In this document: positions 51,076-60,115 of the stretch, in pieces
Numbering within the stretch: the stretch's first letter is position 1
How the letters are laid out: each line of letters starts with the position of its first letter
NCBI GenBank assembly: GCA_017387565.1
Contig: JAFOEY010000015.1
Span: 1 to 64,000 of the forward strand
Length of the DNA: 64,000 nt
Reading direction: 5' to 3'
Origin: Lachnospiraceae bacterium
Lineage (GTDB): Bacteria; Bacillota; Clostridia; Lachnospirales; Lachnospiraceae
Notes under the pieces: model-generated
The model's input: the letters and a program-made list of their open reading frames with translations, nothing else
What the model was told of the DNA's origin: nothing
Databases searched by the model: none
Program-made: the position numbers and the translations under genes

Positions 51076-51104
51076 ACTATATCAATATTTCACGAAAAAG
51101 TAAA
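51076..51104 (-). promoter_or_regulatory. Promoter of the antitoxin RNA
   Basis: Read on the - strand: TTTACT (51099-51104), 17 bases, TATAGT (51076-51081). Start near 51069. Confidence 0.75.
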
Positions 51105-51203
51105 TAGCAATATTGAGTTTTAAGCATTTCTGTGGTAGCATTTAAACGTTATATGTGTGCAAAAAATGTAACAATGCAAAGATAAAAAAGACTAAGATAA
51201 AGA

Positions 51204-51255
51204 GGGACGTTCCCTGTGACAAAGAGACACTGGTAGTGACAGAAGAACCGTCCCC
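51204..51255 (+). repeat. GGGACG...CGTCCC short repeat upstream of ychF
   Basis: GGGACGTTC at the left and GAACCGTCCCC at the right are inverted ends around a GTGACA-containing middle. Same family as 21067-21097. It ends 15 bases before the ychF start and may fold in its leader. Confidence 0.7.
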
Positions 51256-51270
51256 AAAGAGAGGTAAAAC

Positions 51271-52371
51271 ATGAAACTAGGAATCGTGGGTCTTCCCAAT
51301 GTCGGAAAAAGTACATTATTCAATTCGTTGACAAAGGCTGGTGCGTTGTCAGCCAACTATCCATTCGCTACCATTGATCCCAATGTGGGTATCGTATCGG
51401 TGCCGGATCAGAGAATAGAAAAACTTGGAGAACTGTATAAAACCAAGAAGGTAACCCCGGCTGTGATTGAATTTGTGGATATCGCAGGACTTGTCAAGGG
51501 CGCTTCGAAAGGAGAAGGTCTGGGCAATCAGTTCCTTGCAAATATTCGTGAGGTTGATGCAATTGTACATGTTGTCCGTTGTTTTGAGGATACCAATATT
51601 ATTCATGTCGACGGAAATATTGACCCGGCACGTGATATTGAAACTATTAATCTGGAATTGATTTTCTCTGATTTAGAGATTTTGGAGAGACGTTATGCAA
51701 AGGTTGCAAAACAGGCTCGTATGGATAAGAAATTGGCAAAAGAAGTAGAGTTGATTGAAGCAATCAAAGCGCATCTGGAAAACAACCAGATGGCACGTAC
51801 TTTCGAAGTGCCGGAAGATGAGGATTCTCAGTCTTGGTTTGCTTCTTATAATCTTTTGACGGCAAAACCTACCATTTTTGCAGCAAATGTTGCAGAAGAT
51901 GAGCTTGCTGATGATGCGGCTAACAATCCTCATGTTGCAAAGGTTCGCGCCATGGCAGCAGAGGAAGGCGCGGAAGTATTTGTTATCTGCGCGCAGATTG
52001 AACAGGAATTATCAGAGCTTACAGAAGAAGAGAAAAAGGAGTATCTGGATGATCTGGGAGTGACTTCTTCGGGATTGGATAAGCTTGTTGCAGCAAGCTA
52101 TAAGCTGCTTGGCTTAATCAGTTTCTTAACCGCAGGAGAAGACGAGTGCAGAGCATGGACGATTAAAGAAGGTACGAAGGCGCCGCAGGCAGCAGGAAAA
52201 ATTCATACGGATTTTGAACGCGGCTTTATCAAGGCAGAAGTGGTTAATTATCAAGACTTATTGGATCTTGGTTCGCTTGCCGCTGCAAGAGAAAAAGGTC
52301 TGGTAGGAATGGAAGGAAAAGATTATGTCGTAAAAGACGGAGATGTGATTTTGTTCCGATTTAATGTATAA
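51271..52371 (+). CDS. ychF: Redox-regulated ATPase YchF (Obg-like)
   Basis: 366-aa P-loop protein of the Obg-HflX group. Walker A GLPNVGKSTLFN, G2/G3-like region DIAGLVKGASKGEGLGNQF, the NxxE-type base-recognition variant typical of YchF (ATP preferred), a coiled-coil insertion, and the C-terminal TGS domain. Binds ribosomes. Its stop is three bases from a family B element whose target duplication AATGT includes the last two bases of the TAA. Confidence 0.95.
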   Translation: MKLGIVGLPNVGKSTLFNSLTKAGALSANYPFATIDPNVGIVSVPDQRIEKLGELYKTKKVTPAVIEFVDIAGLVKGASKGEGLGNQFLANIREVDAIVHVVRCFEDTNIIHVDGNIDPARDIETINLELIFSDLEILERRYAKVAKQARMDKKLAKEVELIEAIKAHLENNQMARTFEVPEDEDSQSWFASYNLLTAKPTIFAANVAEDELADDAANNPHVAKVRAMAAEEGAEVFVICAQIEQELSELTEEEKKEYLDDLGVTSSGLDKLVAASYKLLGLISFLTAGEDECRAWTIKEGTKAPQAAGKIHTDFERGFIKAEVVNYQDLLDLGSLAAAREKGLVGMEGKDYVVKDGDVILFRFNV

Positions 52372-52374
52372 TGT

Positions 52375-52560
52375 GATACCAGGGTCAAAAGGACATACTT
52401 TTCATGCTCGCATGAAAAAGTATGACTTTGGGACCCGCAAAACATGAGAAAGTAGCCCGATCAGGGCGGATTTCGATTGTTTACGGATTGCGAGAGCACA
52501 AAGTGCGTAGCAATCCGTTGGTATCATGGGGTCAAAATACCTTTTGACCCCAACATCATA
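52375..52560. mobile_element. MITE-like element family B, copy 3 (complete)
   Basis: 186-bp, nearly identical to copy 1 (10021-10205), flanked by AATGT (52370-52374 and 52561-52565). The left duplication overlaps the ychF stop codon. It fills most of the ychF-lgt spacer. No ORF. Confidence 0.9.
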
Positions 52561-52651
52561 ATGTATTACGTAATATAAAAAGTGATAATGTATGATACAA
52601 AAGCAGAATAGAAAACGTGTTTGATTATGAAACTAGGAAAAGAGGTTTTTT

Positions 52652-53545
52652 ATGCAGTCAACAGATATCGCTTTCCCAAATCTGGGAATTTATTTGACAA
52701 ATGTTCCAAAGACCATCAGTATTTTTGGATTCCCGATTGCATTTTATGGAATGATTATAGCAGTGGGTGTGATACTTGGTTTTACGTTTGCCTCCAAAGA
52801 AGGTGACAGATTAGGGCATCCCAAAGATTTCTGGTGGGACTTCAGCATACCGGCTATTATCTTTTCGGTTATCGGAGCCAGAGTATATTATGTGATTTTT
52901 TCATGGGATATGTATTGTGGCAACATCAAAGAAATCTTTAATATCAGACATGGTGGTTTAGCTATATATGGAGCAGTAATTGCCGGGTTCCTTACGATGT
53001 TTGTTTTTTGCAAAATAAAAAAAGTAGCTTTCCTTGATGCAACGGATGCGGCAGTCTTCGGACTTTTGACCGGTCAGATTATCGGCCGGTGGGGAAATTT
53101 TATGAACCGGGAAGCATTTGGAGGCTATTCGGATGGATTGTTTGCCATGAGACTCCCGATTGAAGCGGTCCGCCAGAGCGACATTTCGGCGGATATTGCG
53201 GCACACATTGTGGAAGGCACCAATTATATTCAGGTTCATCCCACATTTCTATATGAAAGCATGCTCAATCTCGGTCTCTTGATTGTGATGTTTTTGTATC
53301 GAAAACATAAGCGTTTCAATGGAGAAATGACATTGTTGTATCTGGGAGGTTATGGGCTTATCCGCTTTTTTGTGGAAGGACTTCGGACAGACCAGTTACA
53401 GATAGGAAATACCGGTATTGCAGTATCGCAGATGTTGGGACTTTTCCTCTTTGCTTCCTCAGTGATAGCTGCAATCATCATGCATCTTTTGGTTTCTAAG
53501 AAGAAAAAGGATGATGTGGGGAGCAAAGTGGAGGAAAAATCATAA
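52652..53545 (+). CDS. lgt: Prolipoprotein diacylglyceryl transferase
   Basis: 297-aa membrane enzyme with seven helices that adds diacylglycerol to the lipobox Cys of prelipoproteins. The signature GRWGNFMNREAFGG (Arg and Asn catalytic region) and RHGGLAIYGAV are present, with YGLIRFFVEGLRTDQ near the end and a Lys-rich tail. Single-gene unit, with ribosome-binding site AGAGG and a terminator behind it. Confidence 0.95.
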   Translation: MQSTDIAFPNLGIYLTNVPKTISIFGFPIAFYGMIIAVGVILGFTFASKEGDRLGHPKDFWWDFSIPAIIFSVIGARVYYVIFSWDMYCGNIKEIFNIRHGGLAIYGAVIAGFLTMFVFCKIKKVAFLDATDAAVFGLLTGQIIGRWGNFMNREAFGGYSDGLFAMRLPIEAVRQSDISADIAAHIVEGTNYIQVHPTFLYESMLNLGLLIVMFLYRKHKRFNGEMTLLYLGGYGLIRFFVEGLRTDQLQIGNTGIAVSQMLGLFLFASSVIAAIIMHLLVSKKKKDDVGSKVEEKS

Positions 53546-53576
53546 AAATAGCAAATTGAGAATTGTTCAGGTGTGA

Positions 53577-53612
53577 TAAAAAGAGTGATGTGAAAACATC
53601 GCTCTTTTTTTA
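53577..53612 (+). terminator. Terminator after lgt
   Basis: AAAAAGAGTGATGT and ACATCGCTCTTTTTTT pair across a short GAAA loop. Confidence 0.88.
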
Positions 53613-53631
53613 TGTAGCGGTTTTACTGTTT

Positions 53632-53735
53632 TGTGCAATTTTACAGAAAAAAAGAAAAAAATTTGTGCAAAAAAACATAGCGCACAATATATATGATTTT
53701 TGAAAAAACTAAGCACAATATATTGTGATATCACA
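53632..53735 (+). promoter_or_regulatory. Cluster of GCACAA repeats and palindromes upstream of mraZ
   Basis: TTGTGCAA at 53631-53638 and 53663-53670, GCACAATATAT at 53682-53692 and 53713-53723. Two palindromes overlap: CACAATATATTGTG (53714-53727) and TGTGATATCACA (53724-53735). No gene lies here. The cluster looks like an operator array for an unknown regulator. Confidence 0.5.
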
Positions 53736-53800
53736 GAAAAACATTCTAAAAAAACAAGCACTTCACCAAAATTTCCCAAAAGAAAACCCAAGGAATTTGC

Positions 53801-53829
53801 TTGTCAAAATGGTTAATCTGGTCTATTAT
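53801..53829 (+). promoter_or_regulatory. Promoter of the dcw cluster
   Basis: TTGTCA (53801-53806) and TATTAT (53824-53829), spacer 17, 89 bases before mraZ. Confidence 0.75.
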
Positions 53830-53840
53830 TAATAATGTAA

Positions 53841-53898
53841 GTGGGAGAAAGTGGTGGAAAATGCCACGAAAACCCAAAAAAGTGATACAAAGTGATAC
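53841..53898 (+). promoter_or_regulatory. MraZ-box-like repeats
   Basis: TGGGA (53842), TGGTG (53852) and TGCCA (53862) recur every ten bases, like the TGGGN-N5 array bound by MraZ. AAAGTG also recurs at 53848, 53879 and 53889, the last two ten bases apart. Position right before mraZ fits autoregulation. Confidence 0.55.
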
Positions 53899-53917
53899 AG
53901 ACTGGCGGTGATCGACT

Positions 53918-54349
53918 ATGTTCATGGGCGAATATAACCATTCCATAGATGCCAAGGGCAGATTGATCATCCCTTCTAAATTCCGTGATATGCTCGGCGA
54001 CGAGTTTGTGGTTACCAAGGGTTTGGAAGGGTGCCTTTTTGTGTTTGAAAAATACGAATTTGAATCTTTTATGGACAAGCTGAATGAAAAGTCTGATTTA
54101 GAAGCCAAGGTTCGTAAGATAAAGAGATTTTTTATTTCCGGAGCACAGGAAATGGAGCCGGACAAGCAGGGCAGGATGCTGGTGCCTCCCACATTAAGAG
54201 AATATGCCGGATTGGAAAAAGAAGTTGTTTTTGCCGGTGTCGGCGGACATATAGAAATCTGGGATAAATCCAAATGGGACGATGTTACTTCATTTGATGA
54301 TATCAATGATATTGCGGAAGAACTTTCAAGTATCGGAATTTCTTTCTAA
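53918..54349 (+). CDS. mraZ: Division/cell-wall cluster transcriptional regulator MraZ
   Basis: 143-aa AbrB-like DNA-binding protein with two half-repeats, each with a DxxGR motif: SIDAKGRLIIPSKFR and EPDKQGRMLVPPTLR. It represses the dcw cluster as a ring binding the repeats just upstream. Starts at ATG 53918; ATG 53924 is also possible. Confidence 0.95.
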   Translation: MFMGEYNHSIDAKGRLIIPSKFRDMLGDEFVVTKGLEGCLFVFEKYEFESFMDKLNEKSDLEAKVRKIKRFFISGAQEMEPDKQGRMLVPPTLREYAGLEKEVVFAGVGGHIEIWDKSKWDDVTSFDDINDIAEELSSIGISF

Positions 54350-54438
54350 AAAGAGAAATTATAAAAAGAAAAATTATGAAAAGCGAAAAGAAAGTCTATA
54401 GGAAAGACTATATCAGGGCAGTATAAAGGCAGGTCATT

Positions 54439-55374
54439 ATGAATTTTTCACATAAATCCGTTTTACTGGATGAGACAATTGAAGGATTGCACGTAAAACC
54501 GGATGGGGTTTATGTGGACGGAACCCTCGGCGGAGGCGGACATTCCTATGAAATCGCCAAAAGGCTTTCCGACAACGGTCATTTGTTTGGTATCGACCAG
54601 GATGAAGCAGCAATTCGGGCCGCAGGCGAAAGATTGAGTGAATTTGAAAGTCGTGTCACAATCATTCGTGATAACTACGAAAACGCCATCAGCGATTTAA
54701 AAGAAAAAGGCATAAAAGGAGTAGACGGAATTGTTCTGGATTTAGGAGTTTCTTCTTATCAGTTAGACACCGTTGAAAGAGGTTTTTCGTATAAATATGA
54801 CACCGCGCTGGACATGCGGATGGATTTAAGACAGCCACTGTCTGCAAAAGAAATTGTAAACGAATACTCGCAGACTAATCTGGCACGGATTATCCGGGAC
54901 TATGGAGAAGATAAATTTGCCAACAACATTGCAAAGCATATTGTACAGGCAAGACAGGAAAAAGAAATTGAAACAACCTATGAGTTAAACGACATCATAA
55001 AAGCTGCAATTCCGGCAAAGATGAGAGCAGAAGGCGGACATCCGAGCAAGAGAACATTTCAGGCTATCCGCATTGAATGTAATAGAGAACTGGATGTTTT
55101 GAAAAATTCACTGGAAGAAATGATCCGGTTTTTGAACCCGGGCGGACGGATTTGTATCATAACATTTCACTCCTTAGAAGACCGGATTGTAAAATCCATT
55201 TTTAAAAAACAGGAAAATCCCTGTACATGCCCACCGGGATTTCCGGTCTGTACATGTAATCAGGTTTCACTGGGGAAAGTGATAACTAAAAAACCTATTT
55301 TGCCTTCAGAAGAAGAACTGGCAGATAACAGCAGGTCTAAAAGTGCAAAACTTCGAATTTTTGAAAGAGTTTAA
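54439..55374 (+). CDS. rsmH: 16S rRNA cytosine-1402 N4-methyltransferase (RsmH/MraW)
   Basis: 311-aa SAM-dependent methyltransferase. [13 protein letters not shown] is the SAM loop, [11 protein letters not shown] and [16 protein letters not shown] follow, and [13 protein letters not shown] is near the end. Second gene of the dcw cluster, full length. Confidence 0.96.
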   Translation: MNFSHKSVLLDETIEGLHVKPDGVYVDGTLGGGGHSYEIAKRLSDNGHLFGIDQDEAAIRAAGERLSEFESRVTIIRDNYENAISDLKEKGIKGVDGIVLDLGVSSYQLDTVERGFSYKYDTALDMRMDLRQPLSAKEIVNEYSQTNLARIIRDYGEDKFANNIAKHIVQARQEKEIETTYELNDIIKAAIPAKMRAEGGHPSKRTFQAIRIECNRELDVLKNSLEEMIRFLNPGGRICIITFHSLEDRIVKSIFKKQENPCTCPPGFPVCTCNQVSLGKVITKKPILPSEEELADNSRSKSAKLRIFERV

Positions 55375-55521
55375 TAAAAAATGTACTTTGAAAAGGATTA
55401 AAGAAGTACAACAGAAAACATTTTAAAAGTACCAAGGAAAGCGAATAAGTAAAAAGAAAATAAGCAAAAAATAAGCTGAAAAAGAGAATAAGAAAAAAAG
55501 AAATAAAAGGAATGATCAAGG

Positions 55522-56016
55522 ATGAGCAGAAACACAAGAAATTATACAAGCAGAAGTAAATATATAAGAAGCGGCGGATACGGTGAATATTATATTGACG
55601 GTAATACAGCCAGAAAAATTGACGTAAGAAAAGAAATTCATAAAGCTCCGACACCGATTGAAAATCCGGATGTTCAGAGAAGAGTCAGAGAAAGACATGT
55701 ACATATGAATTTCGGATATGTTGTTTTTTTAATGGCAGCACTTGTATTATCATCCGTTATTCTGGTAAATTATATTAATATCCAGGCACAAAATAAAGCA
55801 TTAAAAGAATCAATTGCAAGAAAAGAAAGTCAGTTGAATTCCATGAAAATGGCAAATGACGAAGAATACAGCCGGATTATTTCAGCAGTTGATCTTGCAT
55901 ATGTAAAAGACGTAGCAATTAATGAACTTGGCATGCAGTACGCACAAGAAGGTCAGGTTGTGACGATTGAAACACAGGGTGACGATTACGTAAGACAGTA
56001 TGCGCAGATGCCATAG
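55522..56016 (+). CDS. ftsL: FtsL-like septum protein
   Basis: 164-aa bitopic protein: a ~65-residue basic cytoplasmic part rich in Arg/Tyr, one membrane helix (about 69-90, VVFLMAALVLSSVILVNYI), then a coiled coil (KALKESIARKESQLNSMK). Sequence is poorly conserved, as usual for FtsL; the assignment rests on topology and the place between rsmH and the PBP gene. The 147-base spacer before it is A/G-rich with a GTACTTT...AGAAGTAC inverted repeat. Confidence 0.78.
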   Translation: MSRNTRNYTSRSKYIRSGGYGEYYIDGNTARKIDVRKEIHKAPTPIENPDVQRRVRERHVHMNFGYVVFLMAALVLSSVILVNYINIQAQNKALKESIARKESQLNSMKMANDEEYSRIISAVDLAYVKDVAINELGMQYAQEGQVVTIETQGDDYVRQYAQMP

Positions 56017-56027
56017 GTGGTGTAAAA

Positions 56028-58247
56028 GTGATAGAACGTATAAAAGAAATTTTTTCTTCTGCTCCCCAGAGAGAGCCGGAGAACGTAAGACATTTCACAT
56101 ATGATATGAGAAAAAAGCTGGTATTTCTATTTTTTATAGTCTTACTGGCTTTCGTCGGTTTGAGTGTCCGTTTGTTTATGATTAATAAAGAAAACGGCGA
56201 AAACTATAAGAGAAAAATCTTGTCTCAGCAAAATTATGTCAGTACAACACTTCCCTACAAACGAGGGGATATTCTGGATACCAACGGTACAAAGTTAGCA
56301 TACAGTGAAAAAGTATATAACTTAGTTGTGGATTCAAGCATTATAAATAGTGTGGAGGGGTCTTTGGAGCCGACGCTTGCGGCACTGGATGCCTGCTTTG
56401 ATGTCGATATCAATGAACTGCGCAATTTCATTGTAACGCACAAAGATGACCGCTATCATGTTCTGTTTAAAAAGCTGGAATACGAAGAGGTTGCTGATTT
56501 TGTGGAAATGCAGAGCAATCCGTCCGAGTATCCGAATATCAAGGGAATCTGGTTTGAGAGTGAGTACAAGAGAGTTTATCCTTATGGAAGTTTAGCGTGT
56601 GATACTATAGGCTTTACGGTCGGTAAGGATATCGGAAGCTTTGGATTAGAAGAGTACTATAATAGTATTTTGAACGGAACGGACGGCCGGGAATATGGTT
56701 ACCTGACTGATGATTCAGATGTGGAAAGAACTACCATTCCTGCAAGGGACGGACAGACCATTGTTTCGACCATTGATGCCAATATACAAAGTATCGTAGA
56801 TAAATATGTGGCACAGTGGAATCATGAGCACGAAGGAGAAAATGCATACCGGGCAGGTGAACTCGGAAGTAAGAGTACCGGTGTCATTGTTATGAACCCC
56901 AATAACGGAGAAGTGCTTGCTATGGCAGGTTATCCGGTATTTGATTTAAACAATCCGAGATCCTTAAGTGAAAATGGATTGTATACAGAGGAAGAAATTG
57001 CAGCAATGACGGAGGAAGAACGTTATGATGCATTAAACCAGATCTGGAGAAACTTCTGTATCTCGGATACTTATGAACCGGGATCTACGGCAAAATCCTT
57101 AACCATATCCGCAGGCCTGGATGCAGGTGTATTAACAGGAAATGAATCCTATAACTGTGGTGGTGTGTTGGAAGTTGGCGGACATAAAATTCACTGCCAT
57201 AAACGAATTGGTCATGGTACACTTACCTTATCCGGTGCACTCGAACAGTCCTGTAACGTGGCATTGATGCAGATTGGTTCCGCTATGGGAAGTGGAACCT
57301 TGGCAGAGTATCTGTCCAACTTTAATATTGGTCTAAAGACCAATATTGACTTAGCAGGAGAGGCCAGAACGGATACTCTTGTTTTTGATCCGGATAATAT
57401 GGGAAGTGCGGATTTAGCAATTTCTACATTCGGACAGGGATATAACGTCACGATGATACAGCTGGCAAGTGCATTTTGCTCGGTAGTGAATGGCGGTTAC
57501 TATTATCAGCCTCATGTTGTAAAAGAAATTCGCAATGCGGATGGAAGTGTTGCAGAAAAAATCACACCCCGTGTTTTAAAACAGACCATATCCGAATCAA
57601 CATCCGATAAGATGAAGGGATATTTGTTTAATGTCTGCGATATCGGTACCGGTAAAACGGCTGTTCCGGCCGGATATTTAATCGGTGGAAAAACGGGAAC
57701 GGCTGAGATGTATCCTCGAGGAACCGGTAATTATGTCGTTTCTTTTATCGGTTTTGCTCCGGTAGATGATCCGCAGGTAGTTGTATATGTTGTTATTGAC
57801 AGACCCAATGTGGACCATCAGCCGCACTCTACCTTTGCACAGGAAATCTGTAAGAATATTATGACGGAACTTCTCCCTTATATGCAGATTTTCAGAACCG
57901 AGGAAATCACGGAAGAAGAAAAAGAGCAGTTGCGAAAACTCGGTGTATTATCCGGTTATCCGACCATGATTGAACCTGATGAAGAAGAGGAAGCAACAGA
58001 AGAAGAACCCATTAAACCGGCTGATTCCATTCAGGCACAGATCGATGCTGCCACCGGTTATGCGATAGATCCCAATACCGGAGAATATCTGGATCCGGAA
58101 ACCTATGAGCCGATTGATCCTACGACATCGGATTTAGGTGGTGTCGGGGCGTTGGTTGATGACAGTCTTTCCATTCATGCGGATGGTACAAATGAAACGG
58201 AAAACGGATATTCAGAAGAAGACGAAGCAAATATGAATTTTGAGTAG
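56028..58247 (+). CDS. Class B penicillin-binding protein (FtsI/SpoVD-like), first of a tandem pair
   Basis: 739-aa transpeptidase starting at GTG. Membrane helix about 30-52, PBP dimer domain, then catalytic motifs STAK (Ser353), SCN (408-410) and KTGT (555-558). The C-terminal ~90 residues are an acidic, Pro-rich tail (EEEEATEEEP, DPNTGEYLDPETYEP), not a PASTA domain. It links stem peptides at the septum. The second PBP gene follows 79 bases later. Confidence 0.92.
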   Translation: MIERIKEIFSSAPQREPENVRHFTYDMRKKLVFLFFIVLLAFVGLSVRLFMINKENGENYKRKILSQQNYVSTTLPYKRGDILDTNGTKLAYSEKVYNLVVDSSIINSVEGSLEPTLAALDACFDVDINELRNFIVTHKDDRYHVLFKKLEYEEVADFVEMQSNPSEYPNIKGIWFESEYKRVYPYGSLACDTIGFTVGKDIGSFGLEEYYNSILNGTDGREYGYLTDDSDVERTTIPARDGQTIVSTIDANIQSIVDKYVAQWNHEHEGENAYRAGELGSKSTGVIVMNPNNGEVLAMAGYPVFDLNNPRSLSENGLYTEEEIAAMTEEERYDALNQIWRNFCISDTYEPGSTAKSLTISAGLDAGVLTGNESYNCGGVLEVGGHKIHCHKRIGHGTLTLSGALEQSCNVALMQIGSAMGSGTLAEYLSNFNIGLKTNIDLAGEARTDTLVFDPDNMGSADLAISTFGQGYNVTMIQLASAFCSVVNGGYYYQPHVVKEIRNADGSVAEKITPRVLKQTISESTSDKMKGYLFNVCDIGTGKTAVPAGYLIGGKTGTAEMYPRGTGNYVVSFIGFAPVDDPQVVVYVVIDRPNVDHQPHSTFAQEICKNIMTELLPYMQIFRTEEITEEEKEQLRKLGVLSGYPTMIEPDEEEEATEEEPIKPADSIQAQIDAATGYAIDPNTGEYLDPETYEPIDPTTSDLGGVGALVDDSLSIHADGTNETENGYSEEDEANMNFE

Positions 58248-58338
58248 TATAAGATGTACGGACAAATTGAGCTTTGATTAAGTCATAAAGAAATAGACTA
58301 CCTAATAGATTAGTAAAAAGCTGTTTTTGGGTAGTTTT

Positions 58339-60084
58339 GTGAAAGGTTTTCAAATATATCATAAAAAGAAAATAGTATTTGCATTTTTTGCCTTACTGCT
58401 TATGTTACTGGGCCTTACGGGAAGATTGGTTTATGTTATGGTATTTCAATCCGAATATTATTCCCAGAAAGCATTGGAGCTTCACGAAAGAGAACGCTCC
58501 ATTAAGGCAGCGCGCGGGCGGATATTGGATAAAAACGGGACTGTGATTGCGGACAATAAAGTCGTCTGCACGATTTCGGTCATTCATTCGCAGATAGAGA
58601 ATCCGGAAGAGGTTGCGGATGTTCTTTCCAAAGAGCTGGAAATGGACTATGAAACCGTATTGAAAAAGGTACAGAAATACTCCTCCAGAGAACGAATAAA
58701 AAGTAATGTTGATAAGTCTGTCGGTGATAAAATCAGACAATGTAACTTATCCGGGGTAAAAGTAGATGAAGATTATAAACGCTTTTACCCCTATTCTTCG
58801 TTAGCAAGTAAGGTTCTGGGATTTACCGGCGGTGACAATCAGGGAATTCTCGGACTGGAAGTCAAATACGATGAACAGCTCCAGGGAACAAACGGAACAA
58901 TTCTGACGTTAACAGATGCCAAAGGTCTGGAACTGGACTATACAGGGGAAAGCAGAATTGAACCGATTGCCGGAAATGATCTGACATTAACACTGGACAT
59001 GAATATCCAAAGCTATGCCACGCAGTTGGCAATGCAGGTGATGGAGGCCAAGGAGGCGGAAAGTGTTTCGCTGATTGTCATGAATCCGAATAACGGAGCG
59101 ATTCTGGCAATGGTGGATGTTCCGGAATATGACCTTAATCACCCTTTTGAGTTAGAATATGCTTACAAAGAAAAAACGACTGAAGTACTTCAGAGTGTAT
59201 CGGGAAATACGATGGAGGCTGCCAATAAGATGTGGCGTAATGCCTGCATCAATGATACTTATGAACCCGGATCGACGTTTAAGGTAATTACAGCCGCTGC
59301 GGGACTGGAATGTAAAGCGGTCCGGCTCGATGAGCAGTTTCATTGTCCGGGATTTTGCATTGTAGAGGATCGGAAAATCCGCTGCCATAAGACTCAGGGG
59401 CATGGATCGGAGACCTTTTTGACGGCAACCATGAATTCCTGCAATCCGGTCTTTATCAATGTGGGACTTCGGGTTGGTGTTGACCGATATTATGAATATT
59501 TTAAGCAATTTGGGTTATTAAATAAAACAGGAATAGATCTTCCGGGAGAAGCCGGAACCATTATGCATAAGAAAGAAGATATGGGGTTAGTCGAGTTAGC
59601 AACGGTTTCCTTTGGACAATCGTTTCAGATTACTCCCATTCAGTTACTTACAACCATTAGTTCCTTAATTAACGGGGGACACCGGGTAACGCCGCACCTG
59701 GCCGATTATGTGACCGATTCGGTGAGCGGAAATGTAACAAAATTTAATTATCCGGTTCAGGATGATATTGTATCAGCTGAAACCAGCGAAACACTTCGCT
59801 TTATGCTGGAAAAAGTTGTAAGCGAAGGCGGCGGAAAAAAGGCATATATCGAAGGATATTCCATCGGTGGAAAGACGGCTACCAGTCAGACACTTCCGCG
59901 TAGCAGTGGTCAGTATATTGCATCGTTTATCGGATTTGAACCTGCAGATGATCCGCAAATTATTGCACTTGTCATTATCAGGAAACCTCAGGGTGTGTAT
60001 TATGGCGGACAGATTGCTGCTCCGGTAATTAAAAAACTGTATGAAAATATTCTTCCCTATTTAGAGGGAATCCAGTATAATTGA
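58339..60084 (+). CDS. Class B penicillin-binding protein (SpoVD/FtsI-like), second of the pair
   Basis: About 581 aa. Membrane helix near 12-36, then motifs STFK (catalytic Ser), SCN, and KTAT in place of the usual KTGT (IGGKTATSQTLPR). The start is uncertain: GTG 58339 or TTG 58327; neither has a good ribosome-binding site, and an ACTACC...GGTAGT stem (about 58298-58336) lies over this region. It lacks the acidic tail of its neighbour. One of the pair may serve division and the other sporulation or elongation (inference). Confidence 0.88.
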   Translation: MKGFQIYHKKKIVFAFFALLLMLLGLTGRLVYVMVFQSEYYSQKALELHERERSIKAARGRILDKNGTVIADNKVVCTISVIHSQIENPEEVADVLSKELEMDYETVLKKVQKYSSRERIKSNVDKSVGDKIRQCNLSGVKVDEDYKRFYPYSSLASKVLGFTGGDNQGILGLEVKYDEQLQGTNGTILTLTDAKGLELDYTGESRIEPIAGNDLTLTLDMNIQSYATQLAMQVMEAKEAESVSLIVMNPNNGAILAMVDVPEYDLNHPFELEYAYKEKTTEVLQSVSGNTMEAANKMWRNACINDTYEPGSTFKVITAAAGLECKAVRLDEQFHCPGFCIVEDRKIRCHKTQGHGSETFLTATMNSCNPVFINVGLRVGVDRYYEYFKQFGLLNKTGIDLPGEAGTIMHKKEDMGLVELATVSFGQSFQITPIQLLTTISSLINGGHRVTPHLADYVTDSVSGNVTKFNYPVQDDIVSAETSETLRFMLEKVVSEGGGKKAYIEGYSIGGKTATSQTLPRSSGQYIASFIGFEPADDPQIIALVIIRKPQGVYYGGQIAAPVIKKLYENILPYLEGIQYN

Positions 60085-60115
60085 CAATGGATAAACGGAA
60101 AGGATGAAGTCATTT

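Noticed and set aside
52621..52806. 61-aa ORF at the lgt start
   Set aside because: It overlaps the lgt coding region in another frame and has no independent support.
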